Positions 24,154-35,312 are shown, numbered from the stretch's first letter. The stretch is 64,000 nt of DNA from Epilithonimonas caeni DSM 17710 (GCF_000426465.1 NZ_KE384528.1:301698-365697); one strand, 5' to 3'. The notes: generated by a model from the sequence alone, not told the origin. Numbers and translations: made by a program.

Positions 24154-25392
24154 TTACATGGTTACCATCTGGAAGGTTTTCTTGGATATCTGTTCCAGTA
24201 ATACTTTTTTGTCTTTGTAAAACTGATCTAGCTTATCCAACTCCGCATTTCTGACGGTGAATAAAGATACATTTTTTGTCATTTGTGTGATGAAATTCTG
24301 CTGTAACTCCTCATTAAAATCATTTGCCGTACCGAATTTATCTTCTAAGCACAAAGCTAATGAAATCGCAGAATTCTGCATCAAGGAAACTTTGATCTTA
24401 TATTTCGCCAAAAGTGTAAAGATCAGGCTGATGTGATCCTCTGCTATGAACGAGAAATCTCGAGTTTCAACATTCAGCAATGTTTGATTTTCTTTTAGGA
24501 TATAGCTTTCCACCAATTCATTTTCTGTGGAATTGCCCACTTTGGTTCCGGGCTCTTTTGGCTCAACAAACGATTTTACAAAGAATGGAATATTCTTCTG
24601 TTTAAGTGGCTGCAGTGTTTTCGGGTGGATAACAGATGCCCCGTAATAAGCCATCTCAATCGCTTCTTCATACGAAATGAAAGATAGCAATTCTACATTA
24701 TCGAATTTTCTCGGATCGCCTGTCATTACTCCGGGAACATCTTTCCAGATGGTCATTTCATCGGCGTTCAGGCAATAAGCAAAAATTGCAGCGGTGTAAT
24801 CAGAACCTTCACGTCCTAATGTCACAGTGAAATTATTACTTTCTGAACCGATAAAACCTTGCGTTACATAACAATTGATCTTATCCAATTTGGAAATATT
24901 CTGTTCAGTCTCCTGCCAGTTCACAATTCCTTCTCTATAATTGCTATCGGTCTTGATATAATCTCTGGCATCCAACCAATGATTAAAAAACTGAATATCA
25001 TTAAGATACTCGCTCAAAATCTTGGAAGAGATCATCTCGCCGCAACTTACAACCTGGTCATAAACAAAATTATAATTAGGTGATTTGTTCCTTCTCAAAA
25101 AAGAATCGATATCATCAAAAAATAATGATATCTCTCCAAATACAGCATGACCTTCTGAAAATAATCCCTTGGCAATCTCGATGTGATTTTTCTTTATCAG
25201 TTCGATTTCGCTCTGATAGTCCTGTTTTTTGAAATAATATTCTACCACTTTTTCCAAAGCATTTGTAGTTTTTCCCATTGCAGAAACTACCAATAGACAT
25301 TTTTCAAACCCTTGAGTTTCCAGAACCAAGGCCACATTTTTCACACCTTCAGCATCTTTTACAGATGCACCACCAAATTTGTAAATTTTCAT
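24154..25392 (-). CDS. lysC: Monofunctional aspartate kinase
   Basis: 412 residues. It phosphorylates aspartate, the first step to lysine, threonine and methionine. The amino-acid-kinase domain begins with KFGGASV (5-11); VTLGREGSDYTAAIFA and WKDVPGVMTGDPR are the substrate and ATP loops. The remaining 110 residues form the regulatory ACT region (ILKENQTLLNVETRDFSFIAEDHISLIF), suggesting feedback control. It lacks the homoserine dehydrogenase fused in ThrA. It is followed by the OlsF-like gene after 7 bp, an unusual pairing. Confidence 0.9.
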   Translation of the reverse strand: MKIYKFGGASVKDAEGVKNVALVLETQGFEKCLLVVSAMGKTTNALEKVVEYYFKKQDYQSEIELIKKNHIEIAKGLFSEGHAVFGEISLFFDDIDSFLRRNKSPNYNFVYDQVVSCGEMISSKILSEYLNDIQFFNHWLDARDYIKTDSNYREGIVNWQETEQNISKLDKINCYVTQGFIGSESNNFTVTLGREGSDYTAAIFAYCLNADEMTIWKDVPGVMTGDPRKFDNVELLSFISYEEAIEMAYYGASVIHPKTLQPLKQKNIPFFVKSFVEPKEPGTKVGNSTENELVESYILKENQTLLNVETRDFSFIAEDHISLIFTLLAKYKIKVSLMQNSAISLALCLEDKFGTANDFNEELQQNFITQMTKNVSLFTVRNAELDKLDQFYKDKKVLLEQISKKTFQMVTM

Positions 25393-25602
25393 TAGATTTT
25401 TTACAGTTAAACTTTTTTATTAGAAATTAAGGACTCGTTAATTGATTATTAACTTTCAAAAATATTAATTATGAACGGAATATAAAAATCAGCAAAATTT
25501 TTTCTAATGTTTCCAAATGAGATAATGAAACCATATTAATAAATTTATGATAAGTATCATCAAAAATTGATAAATTTTGTTTCATTTGATTGAAAAAAAA
25601 TT

Positions 25603-25610
25603 TAGTTTTG
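25603..25610 (+). promoter_or_regulatory. -7 element for fbp
   Basis: TAGTTTTG matches TAnnTTTG, 22 bp before the ATG. TTTG elements at 25576 and 25585 are off the ideal spacing. Confidence 0.5.
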
Positions 25611-25632
25611 TAGAAAATCAAATCAACCAAAT

Positions 25633-26652
25633 ATGTCACATCAGGCTTTGCAGACCTTAGGGGAATTCATTATTGAAAAACAGGATGATTTCAAGTATTC
25701 TACCGGAGAACTTTCCCGTCTTATCAGCTCTATAAGGATTGCCACAAAAATTGTAAATCGAGAAGTCAACAAAGCCGGAATCGCCGACATTATTGGAAAA
25801 GTGGGTACGGAAAATATCCAAGGTGAGGAACAGCAAAAACTGGATGTTTTAGCCAATGATATCTTCATCGCAGCTTTATCACAAAGAGAAGTCGTTTGTG
25901 GAATTGCGTCCGAAGAAAGTGATGATTTCATAGAGGTCAAATGCACAGAAAATGCGCACCTCAGCAAATATGTGGTTTTGATCGATCCCCTGGATGGTTC
26001 TTCCAATATAGACGTAAATGTTTCTGTGGGAACCATTTTCTCTATCTATAGAAGAGTTTCTGACCCGGGAAGTCCTGTTGAACTTAGAGATTTTTTACAA
26101 AAAGGCGTAAATCAGGTAGCTGCCGGCTATGTGGTTTACGGTTCTTCCACAATGATCGTTTATACGACCGGAAATGGTGTGAACGGATTCACGTTAGACC
26201 CATCTATTGGAACTTATTACCTTTCTCATAAGGACATCAAATTCCCAACTTCGGGAAAAATCTATTCTATTAACGAGGGAAATTATGCGAAGTTCCCACA
26301 GGGTGTGAAAGATTACATCAAATATTGTCAGGAAGAAGAAGGTGACAGACCTTACACTTCACGATATATTGGTTCTTTGGTCTCTGATTTTCATAGAAAT
26401 ATGCTGAAAGGCGGAATATATATTTACCCATCAACTTCACAATCTCCGAAAGGGAAATTAAGGTTGTTATATGAAGCTAATCCAATGGCATTTTTGACAG
26501 AGCAAGCAGGCGGAAAATGCAGCGACGGATTCAAAAGGATCATGGAAATTGAGCCAACAGAACTGCATCAGCGTGTTCCGTTTTTCTGCGGAAGTGCCGC
26601 AATGGTGACCAAGGCAGAAGAATTCATGGCAAAAGCTGTGGATAAAAACTAA
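25633..26652 (+). CDS. fbp: Class I fructose-1,6-bisphosphatase
   Basis: 339 residues, normal for class I. It hydrolyses fructose-1,6-bisphosphate to fructose-6-phosphate in gluconeogenesis. Metal-binding motif [20 protein letters not shown] (about residues 116-135) and GIASEESDD supply the acidic ligands. [13 protein letters not shown] and [20 protein letters not shown] are the substrate-binding segments. It is divergent from aspartate kinase over a 240-bp gap and ends at a strong terminator. Confidence 0.95.
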   Translation: MSHQALQTLGEFIIEKQDDFKYSTGELSRLISSIRIATKIVNREVNKAGIADIIGKVGTENIQGEEQQKLDVLANDIFIAALSQREVVCGIASEESDDFIEVKCTENAHLSKYVVLIDPLDGSSNIDVNVSVGTIFSIYRRVSDPGSPVELRDFLQKGVNQVAAGYVVYGSSTMIVYTTGNGVNGFTLDPSIGTYYLSHKDIKFPTSGKIYSINEGNYAKFPQGVKDYIKYCQEEEGDRPYTSRYIGSLVSDFHRNMLKGGIYIYPSTSQSPKGKLRLLYEANPMAFLTEQAGGKCSDGFKRIMEIEPTELHQRVPFFCGSAAMVTKAEEFMAKAVDKN

Positions 26653-26677
26653 GATCAAAAATTATTTAGATAATACT

Positions 26678-26704
26678 AAAGACCGATTTCTTCGGTCTTT
26701 TCTT
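26678..26704 (+). terminator. Terminator of fbp
   Basis: AAAGACCGA (26678-26686) pairs with TCGGTCTTT (26692-26700) around TTTCT, followed by Ts. Confidence 0.85.
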
Positions 26705-26711
26705 ATTTTTG
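26704..26711 (+). promoter_or_regulatory. -7 element abutting the menC start
   Basis: TATTTTTG ends 4 bp before the ATG at 26716. If used, transcription would begin at or next to the A of ATG, giving a leaderless mRNA. Confidence 0.45.
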
Positions 26712-26715
26712 TAGA

Positions 26716-27726
26716 ATGAAGACTGCAAAATTCCATCAATACATTTTGAATTTCAAACGACCAAGCGGAACATCGCGCGGCGTTCTCAACACCAAAGAAA
26801 CATATTTCATTGAAATCTCTGAAGATGACAAAAAAGGAATCGGCGAATGTTCACTTTTCCGAGGTTTGAGCTTCGATGACGATGATGACTATGAAGATGC
26901 TTTGGAATGGGCGTGCCGTAATATCAATCTGAAATTAGAAGAATTGCAGGAAGAACTCATCAATCACCCATCCATCATTTTTGGCATTGAACAGGCATTG
27001 CTTAATCTTGAACATCAGGGAGACCTTTATTTTCCAAGTGATTTTACAGATGGAAAAGACTCAATCAAAATCAATGGATTGATATGGATGGGAGATGCAG
27101 ACTATATGCAATCTCAAATCGAGGATAAACTAAACAACAATTTCACCTGCATCAAACTAAAAATCGGAACTGATTGGGATTCTGAAAAAGAAATTTTAAG
27201 ATCTTTGAGAAAGAAATACCCAAAAGATAAAATAGAACTTCGAGTGGATGCAAACGGCGCTTTTTCTCCGGAGCAAGCTAAAATCGTTTTGCAAGAATTG
27301 GCAAACTTGGAAATCCATTCCATAGAGCAACCAATACAAGCAGGAAATTGGCAAGCAATGGCAGAACTTTGCAAAAACACACCAACTCCGATTGCCCTGG
27401 ACGAAGAATTAATCGGTGTTTTGAATATCGAATCCAAAAAAGAACTTCTCAAAGAGATCAATCCCCAATATATCATTTTAAAACCAAGTTTGATCGGCGG
27501 TTTTTCCGGTTCGGATGAATGGATAAATTTGGCAGAAAAAAACAATATCGGTTGGTGGATAACTTCCGCTCTTGAAAGCAATATCGGTCTGAATTCGATT
27601 GCTCAATATACTTACCTCAAGCAAAATCCTATGCCGCAAGGATTGGGAACCGGCGGATTATTCACCAATAATTTCGAGACGCCTTTGATTCTGAAAGGTG
27701 AAAATCTCTGGTTTGATAATAATTAA
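26716..27726 (+). CDS. menC: o-Succinylbenzoate synthase
   Basis: 336 residues of enolase-superfamily enzyme. It dehydrates SHCHC to o-succinylbenzoate in menaquinone synthesis. Catalytic and metal residues are visible in the barrel: Lys147-x-Lys149 (IKLKIG), Asp178 (RVDANGAF), Glu204 (IEQPI), Asp229 (ALDEEL) and Lys256 (ILKPSLIGG). LGTGGLFTNNF near the C-terminus is typical of Bacteroidota MenC. No other men genes are adjacent. A dipeptide epimerase of the same superfamily is the main alternative, but the C-terminal motif favours MenC. Confidence 0.85.
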   Translation: MKTAKFHQYILNFKRPSGTSRGVLNTKETYFIEISEDDKKGIGECSLFRGLSFDDDDDYEDALEWACRNINLKLEELQEELINHPSIIFGIEQALLNLEHQGDLYFPSDFTDGKDSIKINGLIWMGDADYMQSQIEDKLNNNFTCIKLKIGTDWDSEKEILRSLRKKYPKDKIELRVDANGAFSPEQAKIVLQELANLEIHSIEQPIQAGNWQAMAELCKNTPTPIALDEELIGVLNIESKKELLKEINPQYIILKPSLIGGFSGSDEWINLAEKNNIGWWITSALESNIGLNSIAQYTYLKQNPMPQGLGTGGLFTNNFETPLILKGENLWFDNN

Positions 27727-27740
27727 GGATTAAAGATGTC

Positions 27741-27801
27741 GCTCCTACGGAGCTCCGCTTACAAAACGTATTAATTCTACAAACATTTCCCTCCTACGGA
27801 G
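27741..27801. repeat. Two CTCCTACGGAG palindromes
   Basis: GCTCCTACGGAGC (27741-27753) and CTCCTACGGAG (27791-27801) each form a 5-bp or longer stem around TAC. They are dispersed-repeat-like and lie in the 155-bp gap after menC. Confidence 0.6.
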
Positions 27802-27881
27802 TTTTTAGTGCACTTCATTGATCCAGCAGATTTAGAATGCTGTAACTATATCATATTTGGCACTACTTATTATTAAAAAAA

Positions 27882-28595
27882 ATGAGAACACTTCTTATCC
27901 TTTTAATAATCGGTAGTGCCCAATTTTTTTCGGCACAAGACATTTTGTCGCCAAATAACGTTAAACTCGATTCAAAGTACATCCAAGATGAATCATCGGA
28001 AGTAAGTTGGTCAATGGAAAATGCGGGCTCAAAAATTGAAATTGGCAAAGTAACCACCGAGTTCAAGAAATTGAACAAGAAAGACCTCCTTATAAGAACA
28101 ACTGTCAAAATGAAACAAGCTCCCGAGGCTTGGGTTGATTCCACAATTGTCAAAATTTCAAATTTCCTGCCTGTTTACCATTCATCATTCAATTCTATGA
28201 GAGATATGTCGTTGAGATTTACCAAAAACAAAGTGGCAGGATATTATCTTGATAAGAAAACTCAGAAAAAAGATATGATTGATGAAGCTACAACTTCGTC
28301 TTATTTTGACAGCAACAGTTATCCCGCTTTGATTCGATTTCTACCTTTGACAGAAAATTATTCAACTGAAATATCAATTTTCGACTATAATCCAACAGCG
28401 AAAAAAGGTGTCATCAAAGCTTATATAGAAAAAGTTGAAAAATCTGAATATAATGGTCAAAAAGTCTGGGTTGTGAAATCGACTGATGATATTCAGGATA
28501 GAAAAGCCGAAAGCACTTATTACATTGATATCGATTCCCGAAAAATTCTTAAGCAGGAAATCAATGCAAGCGGAAGGAAAATGATAATGGAATAA
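27882..28595 (+). CDS. Secreted protein of unknown function (DUF3108-like)
   Basis: 237 residues with a signal peptide (MRTLLILLIIGSAQFFSAQ). The rest is beta-rich, with regular strands such as LLIRTTVKMK, VWVVKSTDDI and STYYIDIDSRKILKQEI; the last, a TYYID..SRKILKQE hairpin, resembles periplasmic DUF3108 proteins. No catalytic motif or lipobox is visible. The gap before groES is 175 bp, so it is probably a separate unit. The family assignment is tentative; export is well supported. Confidence 0.65.
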   Translation: MRTLLILLIIGSAQFFSAQDILSPNNVKLDSKYIQDESSEVSWSMENAGSKIEIGKVTTEFKKLNKKDLLIRTTVKMKQAPEAWVDSTIVKISNFLPVYHSSFNSMRDMSLRFTKNKVAGYYLDKKTQKKDMIDEATTSSYFDSNSYPALIRFLPLTENYSTEISIFDYNPTAKKGVIKAYIEKVEKSEYNGQKVWVVKSTDDIQDRKAESTYYIDIDSRKILKQEINASGRKMIME

Positions 28596-28635
28596 ATAAC
28601 TTACCAATATAAAGTTAACCCAATTTGTAATTTTT

Positions 28636-28679
28636 TTCTGCCAAAATTTCACATCCATAAATAAATTCTGCCAAAATTT
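28636..28679 (+). repeat. Paired 14-bp direct repeats upstream of groES
   Basis: TTCTGCCAAAATTT occurs at 28636-28649 and again at 28666-28679, spaced 30 bp (about three helical turns). Position before the chaperonin operon suggests a possible regulatory site. CIRCE is not seen. Confidence 0.5.
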
Positions 28680-28770
28680 AACTTCCACCTTCCATCTTCC
28701 GCTTTCCATCGGCATTGGCACATTGTTGGAGATGTAGGAAGCAGAATAACATTAAAATTATATACTTATT

Positions 28771-29049
28771 ATGTCAGTAAATTTTAAACCATTATCAGAC
28801 AGAGTTTTGGTAGAACCAACTCCAGCTGAAACTAAAACAGCATCAGGACTTATCATCCCGGACACCGCAAAGGAAAAACCACAAGAAGGAACTGTCGTAG
28901 CAGTTGGTCCTGGAAAAAAAGATGAACCTACAACTGTAAAAGTGGGTGACAAAGTTCTTTATGGAAAATATTCCGGAACCGAATTAAAATTTGAAGGCAA
29001 AGATTATTTAATTGTAAAAGAGGGAGACCTTTTAGGTATTATCGGGTAA
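28771..29049 (+). CDS. groES: Co-chaperonin GroES
   Basis: 92 residues, the usual length. It caps the GroEL ring during ATP-driven folding in the cytosol. The N-terminal [12 protein letters not shown], the mobile loop region [12 protein letters not shown] and the C-terminal [23 protein letters not shown] are all canonical. groEL follows after 109 bp. The upstream 175 bp lack a CIRCE inverted repeat. Confidence 0.97.
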   Translation: MSVNFKPLSDRVLVEPTPAETKTASGLIIPDTAKEKPQEGTVVAVGPGKKDEPTTVKVGDKVLYGKYSGTELKFEGKDYLIVKEGDLLGIIG

Positions 29050-29104
29050 TATAATTTGTAAAAAAGTAAAATGTAAAAAGTATTAACGGCTTTTTATTAA
29101 ATAG

Positions 29105-30781
<1,677 letters not shown>

Positions 30782-30811
30782 CGGTCAGCGACCGAGGCAA
30801 ATTATAAATAC

Positions 30812-30844
30812 AAACCGTTCAGATTTTTTCTGAACGGTTTTTTT
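30812..30844 (+). terminator. Terminator of groESL
   Basis: AAACCGTTCAGA (30812-30823) pairs perfectly with TCTGAACGGTTT (30829-30840), loop TTTTT, then Ts. Confidence 0.9.
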
Positions 30845-30933
30845 ATGAAATTTTCTTAAATAATTAATTGAATACATTCTAAAATACTGTTTAATTTTTT
30901 ATTTTTATCTTAAAATTAATTACCATTCAATTT

Positions 30934-32988
30934 ATGTTTGTACAAGTTTCATCAGATTTCAAGCAAAAAAGCACTTCTGCGATTATTGCCATTATATTAT
31001 TCATCATTGTTTATATTCTACTATTCCTTTCCGCAATCGCTTTGACCATTGGTTGTATCGCAGCTGGACTTTGGATCATTAGCGTAAAACCTATGTTTTT
31101 CACGGTGATGATAGGTATTGGACTCGCCAGTTTAGGAATCCTTATTTCATATTTCTTGATAAAATTTCTATTCAAAAAACACATTACGGATAGAAGTGAC
31201 CTTACTGAAATCACTAGAAATGATGAACCTCAACTATTTGAGATGATAGACGGGATCGTGAAAGAAGCAGGAACAGATTTTCCCAAAAAAGTCTATTTGG
31301 CCTATGATGTCAATGCCAGCGTTTTCTATGATTCCAGCTTTTGGAGTATGTTTTTGCCTATCAAGAAAAATCTGATTATCGGGATCGGACTTGTCAATGC
31401 TTGTACCAAACAAGAACTGAAAGCTATTCTGGCTCACGAATTCGGTCATTTTTCGCAACGTTCTATGAAAGTTGGAAGTTATGTCTATAACGTCAATCAA
31501 ATCATTTTCAACCTGGTGAATGAAGATGAAGCCTATAGAAATACTGTCCAGGGCTGGGCAAACGCAAGTGGTTATTTTGCTTTTTTCGCTGAGTTGGCCG
31601 TAAAAATAACACAAGGTATCCAATGGATCCTCAGAAAGATGTATTCTTTTGTCAACATCCGTCATATGGCACTTTCCAGAGAGATGGAGTTCCATGCAGA
31701 TGAAGTCGCTGCCAACATTGCAGGTTCGATCGCCTTGGAAGAATCGCTTCTTAGACTGGACCTTGCAGGTAATTCCTACAGTTCTGTGATCGATTTTTAT
31801 AATAGTAAAATCCAGGAAAGTAAAACCAGCAAAAATATCTACAAAGAGCAAAACTTTGTGATGAATTATTTCGCAAAAGAAAGCGAATTAGAACTGAAAT
31901 ATAATCTTCCGGTTGTGAAAATCTCAGAAGCCGGCCTCTTCAATAAATCGAAGTTGGTCATAGAAAACCAATGGGCTTCCCATCCTTCTACCGAAGACAG
32001 GGTTGCTAAACTGCGACAGCTAAACATCATCAAAGATCCTGATAACAGCTCGGCGAGAACTTTGTTTAAAAATATTGATGCCACAGAAGAAGAACTGACT
32101 ACAAAAATATTTTCCAATGTACAATATGAAAATCCAAAATCCGAATTAGACCTCGATACGTTTCAAGATGAATTTGAGAAAAATTACAACAAAGACACTT
32201 TTGATAAAATCTTCAACAATTATTATGACAACAAAAATCCGAATCAGTTTGATTTGAGCTCCGCCGTTCCATCACCGGAAACTTCCAATTTTGATGAATT
32301 ATTTTCTAAGGACAAAGTAGAATCGGTCTATACTTTAATTGCTTTGGAAAATGACAGAAATACGATCTCTTCTATTGCGGATAAAACTTTCGATGTCAAA
32401 ACTTTTGATTATGATGGCAGAAAATTCAAGGCAAAAGAAGCTAAAAATCTAATTCCGAAACTAGATGAACAAATAAAAAGTCTACAGGACGAAATCACTC
32501 AAAACGATATCAATATTTATCATTATTTCCTGAATTTGGCAAAAAGTAAAAGTGTGGAATTCGAATTAAGGCAATCGTTTTCTGATTTTTATGAACATGA
32601 TAAGAACTATGAAGAAAAATTCGGCTTATTTGCTGAATTAAGCAAAGCTTTGGGGTTTGTAAGTGTAACAACACCATTTGAACGAATTACTAAAAACTTC
32701 GCAAAGCTAAAACCACTGGAAACAAAACTAAAACAAGAATTACAAGAGATCATAGACAATCCTTTGCTGAAAGAAGAAATCAATGAGCAGAACAGGAAAG
32801 ATCTGGAACATTACATCAATAACGATTTGCTATACTTCAATCAAAATGAATATCTGAATACCAATCTTCAGCAATTATTTTTTGCGGTCAATAGTTATCA
32901 TTTTTACATTGGAAGAAAATTCTTCTTATTGAAAAAAGAATTGTTAAGCAAAATGTCCTCTCTGGAGAAAACATTGATCACAGAGTAA
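30934..32988 (+). CDS. M48 family membrane metalloprotease
   Basis: 684 residues. Two hydrophobic stretches near the N-terminus (about 15-50 and 54-80) anchor it in the inner membrane. The zinc motif is His168-Glu-Phe-Gly-His172 (ILAHEFGHFS), with Glu252 in SREMEFHADEVAA as third ligand. This is the HtpX/Ste24 (M48) arrangement, usually linked to membrane-protein quality control. The long C-terminal region (from about 330) is charged and helical, longer than in HtpX, and has no assigned domain. It follows groESL with its own 150-bp leader, so a shared stress regulation is possible but not shown. Confidence 0.85.
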   Translation: MFVQVSSDFKQKSTSAIIAIILFIIVYILLFLSAIALTIGCIAAGLWIISVKPMFFTVMIGIGLASLGILISYFLIKFLFKKHITDRSDLTEITRNDEPQLFEMIDGIVKEAGTDFPKKVYLAYDVNASVFYDSSFWSMFLPIKKNLIIGIGLVNACTKQELKAILAHEFGHFSQRSMKVGSYVYNVNQIIFNLVNEDEAYRNTVQGWANASGYFAFFAELAVKITQGIQWILRKMYSFVNIRHMALSREMEFHADEVAANIAGSIALEESLLRLDLAGNSYSSVIDFYNSKIQESKTSKNIYKEQNFVMNYFAKESELELKYNLPVVKISEAGLFNKSKLVIENQWASHPSTEDRVAKLRQLNIIKDPDNSSARTLFKNIDATEEELTTKIFSNVQYENPKSELDLDTFQDEFEKNYNKDTFDKIFNNYYDNKNPNQFDLSSAVPSPETSNFDELFSKDKVESVYTLIALENDRNTISSIADKTFDVKTFDYDGRKFKAKEAKNLIPKLDEQIKSLQDEITQNDINIYHYFLNLAKSKSVEFELRQSFSDFYEHDKNYEEKFGLFAELSKALGFVSVTTPFERITKNFAKLKPLETKLKQELQEIIDNPLLKEEINEQNRKDLEHYINNDLLYFNQNEYLNTNLQQLFFAVNSYHFYIGRKFFLLKKELLSKMSSLEKTLITE

Positions 32989-33011
32989 TAACACTGATAG
33001 AATAAACAAAA

Positions 33012-33039
33012 AAAGCCAATCAAAAATCTGATTGGCTTT
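33012..33039. terminator. Bidirectional terminator between M48 protease and rlpA
   Basis: AAAGCCAATC (33012-33021) pairs with GATTGGCTTT (33030-33039), with an A-run on the left that serves minus-strand transcripts. Confidence 0.8.
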
Positions 33040-33059
33040 AACTTTAAAATAAGTTGAAC

Positions 33060-33428
33060 TTAGTCGATAATTTCGTATTCAATTGCGATTGTACCTTTTC
33101 TTGTATCTGCGATTGAACTGAATGCAGCTTTAGATAGATCAAAGGCTCTTGAAGAATGATAAGGACCTCTGTCGTTTACCTTCACTACAACACTTTTCCC
33201 TGAAATCAAATTAGTAATCTTTACTTCTGTTCCAAAAGGAAGGGTTTTGTTGGCAGCGGTTAACTCTTTGTTACTGAAAATTTCCCCGCTCGCTGTTCTT
33301 CTACCATTAAACTTATCGTGGTAGTACGATGCAAAACTTGTTTTGGCATCTGTGGCATAACTCTTGAAAGAATAAATACCAAGTGTTGAAATCATCATTA
33401 TGACTACAAGAAAGATTCTTTTTATCAT
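33060..33428 (-). CDS. rlpA: RlpA-like double-psi beta-barrel protein
   Basis: 122 residues with an N-terminal hydrophobic signal or anchor (MIKRIFLVVIMMISTLGIYS). The rest is the RlpA core: ASYYHDKFNGRRTASGE, TAANKTLPFGTEVKITNL, VVVKVNDRGP and RAFDLSKAAF, with the conserved Asp residues of this lytic-transglycosylase family. It lacks the SPOR domain of classic RlpA and is close to the minimal length. Expected to act on peptidoglycan in the periplasm. There is no lipobox, so it is probably not a lipoprotein. Confidence 0.85.
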   Translation of the reverse strand: MIKRIFLVVIMMISTLGIYSFKSYATDAKTSFASYYHDKFNGRRTASGEIFSNKELTAANKTLPFGTEVKITNLISGKSVVVKVNDRGPYHSSRAFDLSKAAFSSIADTRKGTIAIEYEIID

Positions 33429-33455
33429 TTTGAATATTTATTGGTTTTGACTTCG

Positions 33456-33463
33456 CAAAGATA
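33456..33463 (-). promoter_or_regulatory. -7 element for rlpA
   Basis: TATCTTTG on the minus strand matches TAnnTTTG, 28 bp upstream of the rlpA start. Confidence 0.5.
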
Positions 33464-33902
33464 CTGGGAATGGGTTTTTGAACCTCACTTTTATCAGATT
33501 AGAGACGCTATCGGAAGAAAACTGAAATAGTAATCTTCTACAACTACCTACTGTAAGCAGATTGCAAGATTTGTTAAAAAACGTTAATTTAATCCAAGTA
33601 TTGTTAATTAAATAAAACTAACTAAAAAAGACAAAAACAAATAACTAATTAGTAATCAATTATTTAAGTTAAGACAAATTATTTAAGAATAAAAATATTT
33701 TTAATTATAAAACAATTTAAAAAGCTTTTTAGCTAAAATAATACAAAATAAAACCACGATAATCAAGTTTTAAATCGTAAATAACTTATATTAATGTAAA
33801 ATTCACAATACTTTATATAAAACCATCATATAAAGCGTCAATAATAAATTAAATCATTAAATATCAACACTTTAAATAAAATTGAATAAAATTTTAACAG
33901 AA
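33464..33902. other. Gene-free, very AT-rich spacer
   Basis: About 440 bp dominated by A and T, without an open frame of note on either strand or a convincing RNA fold. It lies between rlpA's promoter and the rimO terminator. I see nothing functional in it. Confidence 0.6.
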
Positions 33903-33908
33903 CAAAAA

Positions 33909-33932
33909 AAGCCTTCAAGTTTTTGAAGGCTT
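33909..33932 (-). terminator. Terminator of rimO
   Basis: AAGCCTTCAA (33909-33918) pairs with TTGAAGGCTT (33923-33932). On the minus strand it is followed by seven Ts. Confidence 0.85.
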
Positions 33933-33951
33933 AATTATTTTTAAAATTGTG

Positions 33952-35253
33952 TTACACTAGCTCTCCTATCAGATCATAGTCTTCTGCAGAGGTGATCTTC
34001 ACGTCTGCAAACTCTCCGATAGAGATGTAAATATCTTTTGCAGGGACCAGGACTGTATTATCGACATCCGGAGAATCGTACTCAGTTCTTCCTACGAAAT
34101 AATCGCCTTCTTTTCTGTCAAAGATACATTTGAAGGTCTTTCCTATTTTTTCCTGATTTTTCTCCCAAGAGATCTGCTGCTGGATCTCCATGATCTCCTC
34201 TACCCTCTTCTGCTTCACATCATCCGGGATATTATCTTCCAAAACGTAGGCAGTCGTGTTCTCTTCATGTGAATAAGTAAAACAGCCCAAGCGGTCAAAT
34301 CTTTGGTCTCTAACCCATTGTTTTAGTTCTTCGAACCTCTCTTCCGTTTCACCAGGGAACCCGACAATCAGCGTTGTTCTGATAGCCATATCCGGAACTT
34401 TTTCACGGAATTTGTCAAGAAGTGCATTTGTTTTTTCGAATGTTGTTCCCCGTTTCATTGCTTTCAGCAATTCCGTATTGATATGCTGTAAAGGAATATC
34501 GATATAGTTACAGATCTTTGGTTCAGTTCTGATAATATCAAGTACATCCTCAGGAAAACCTGTCGGAAAAGCATAATGAAGCCTGATCCATTCTATCCCC
34601 TCCACTTTTATTAATTCTTGCAGCAATTCCCCAAGTGCTCTTTTCTTATAGATATCAAGTCCATAAAATGTTAGATCTTGTGCGATAAGAATCAACTCTT
34701 TTACCCCTTTTTTAGCTAATTTCTGTGTTTCTATAACTAATTTTTCTATCGGAGTAGAAATGTGATTTCCTCTCATCAATGGAATTGCACAGAAAGAGCA
34801 AGGCCTGTCACAACCTTCAGAAATTTTAAGATAAGCATAATGTTTGGGTGTTGTTGTCAATCTTTCTCCAACCAGTTCGTGCTTATAATCTGCGCCAAGG
34901 TGTTTCAATAAAACAGGAAGGTCTCTTGTTCCAAAATATTGGTCAACATCTGGAATTTCTTTCATCAGATCTGGTTTATATCTTTCAGAAAGACAGCCTG
35001 TCACAAAAACTTTCTCAACAATTCCCTGGTTCTTAAGATCTACATACTCTAGAATCGTATTGATGCTTTCCTCTTTTGCATTATCAATAAATCCACAAGT
35101 ATTGATCACCACAACATCACCTTTTTCCTCGTGCACCACTTTCTTCCCATTAGCTTCCAGCTGCCCCATCAAAACTTCTGAGTCATAGACATTTTTGGAA
35201 CATCCAAGGGTTACAATATTTATTTTTTTCTTACCAGTTGATTTAGTGCGCAT
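33952..35253 (-). CDS. rimO: Ribosomal protein S12 methylthiotransferase
   Basis: 433 residues, usual length. It methylthiolates an aspartate of ribosomal protein S12 by radical-SAM chemistry. The N-terminal UPF0004 domain has cluster ligands Cys18 (TLGCSKN), Cys53 (NTCGF) and Cys87 (VTGCLSER). The radical-SAM cluster is Cys148-x3-Cys152-x2-Cys155 (GCDRPCSFCAIP). The C-terminal 65 residues form a TRAM domain. TLGCSKNVYDSE and MRGNHISTP point to RimO rather than the tRNA enzyme MiaB. It lies downstream of the polysaccharide locus on the same strand but is separated from it by a terminator. Confidence 0.94.
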   Translation of the reverse strand: MRTKSTGKKKINIVTLGCSKNVYDSEVLMGQLEANGKKVVHEEKGDVVVINTCGFIDNAKEESINTILEYVDLKNQGIVEKVFVTGCLSERYKPDLMKEIPDVDQYFGTRDLPVLLKHLGADYKHELVGERLTTTPKHYAYLKISEGCDRPCSFCAIPLMRGNHISTPIEKLVIETQKLAKKGVKELILIAQDLTFYGLDIYKKRALGELLQELIKVEGIEWIRLHYAFPTGFPEDVLDIIRTEPKICNYIDIPLQHINTELLKAMKRGTTFEKTNALLDKFREKVPDMAIRTTLIVGFPGETEERFEELKQWVRDQRFDRLGCFTYSHEENTTAYVLEDNIPDDVKQKRVEEIMEIQQQISWEKNQEKIGKTFKCIFDRKEGDYFVGRTEYDSPDVDNTVLVPAKDIYISIGEFADVKITSAEDYDLIGELV

Positions 35254-35290
35254 TCATAAAATTTTGAGACTGCAAATTTAGCAATAAAAA

Positions 35291-35312
35291 AAAGAACCAA
35301 AATTGGTTCTTT
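35291..35312 (-). terminator. Terminator at the 3' end of the polysaccharide locus
   Basis: AAAGAACCAA (35291-35300) pairs with TTGGTTCTTT (35303-35312). On the minus strand it is followed by Ts, just after the sugar transferase stop. Confidence 0.8.

Noticed and set aside
28715-28730. Sigma-54 promoter before groES
   Set aside because: TTGGCACA is followed by TTGG rather than TTGC, and the GG to GC spacing is wrong.
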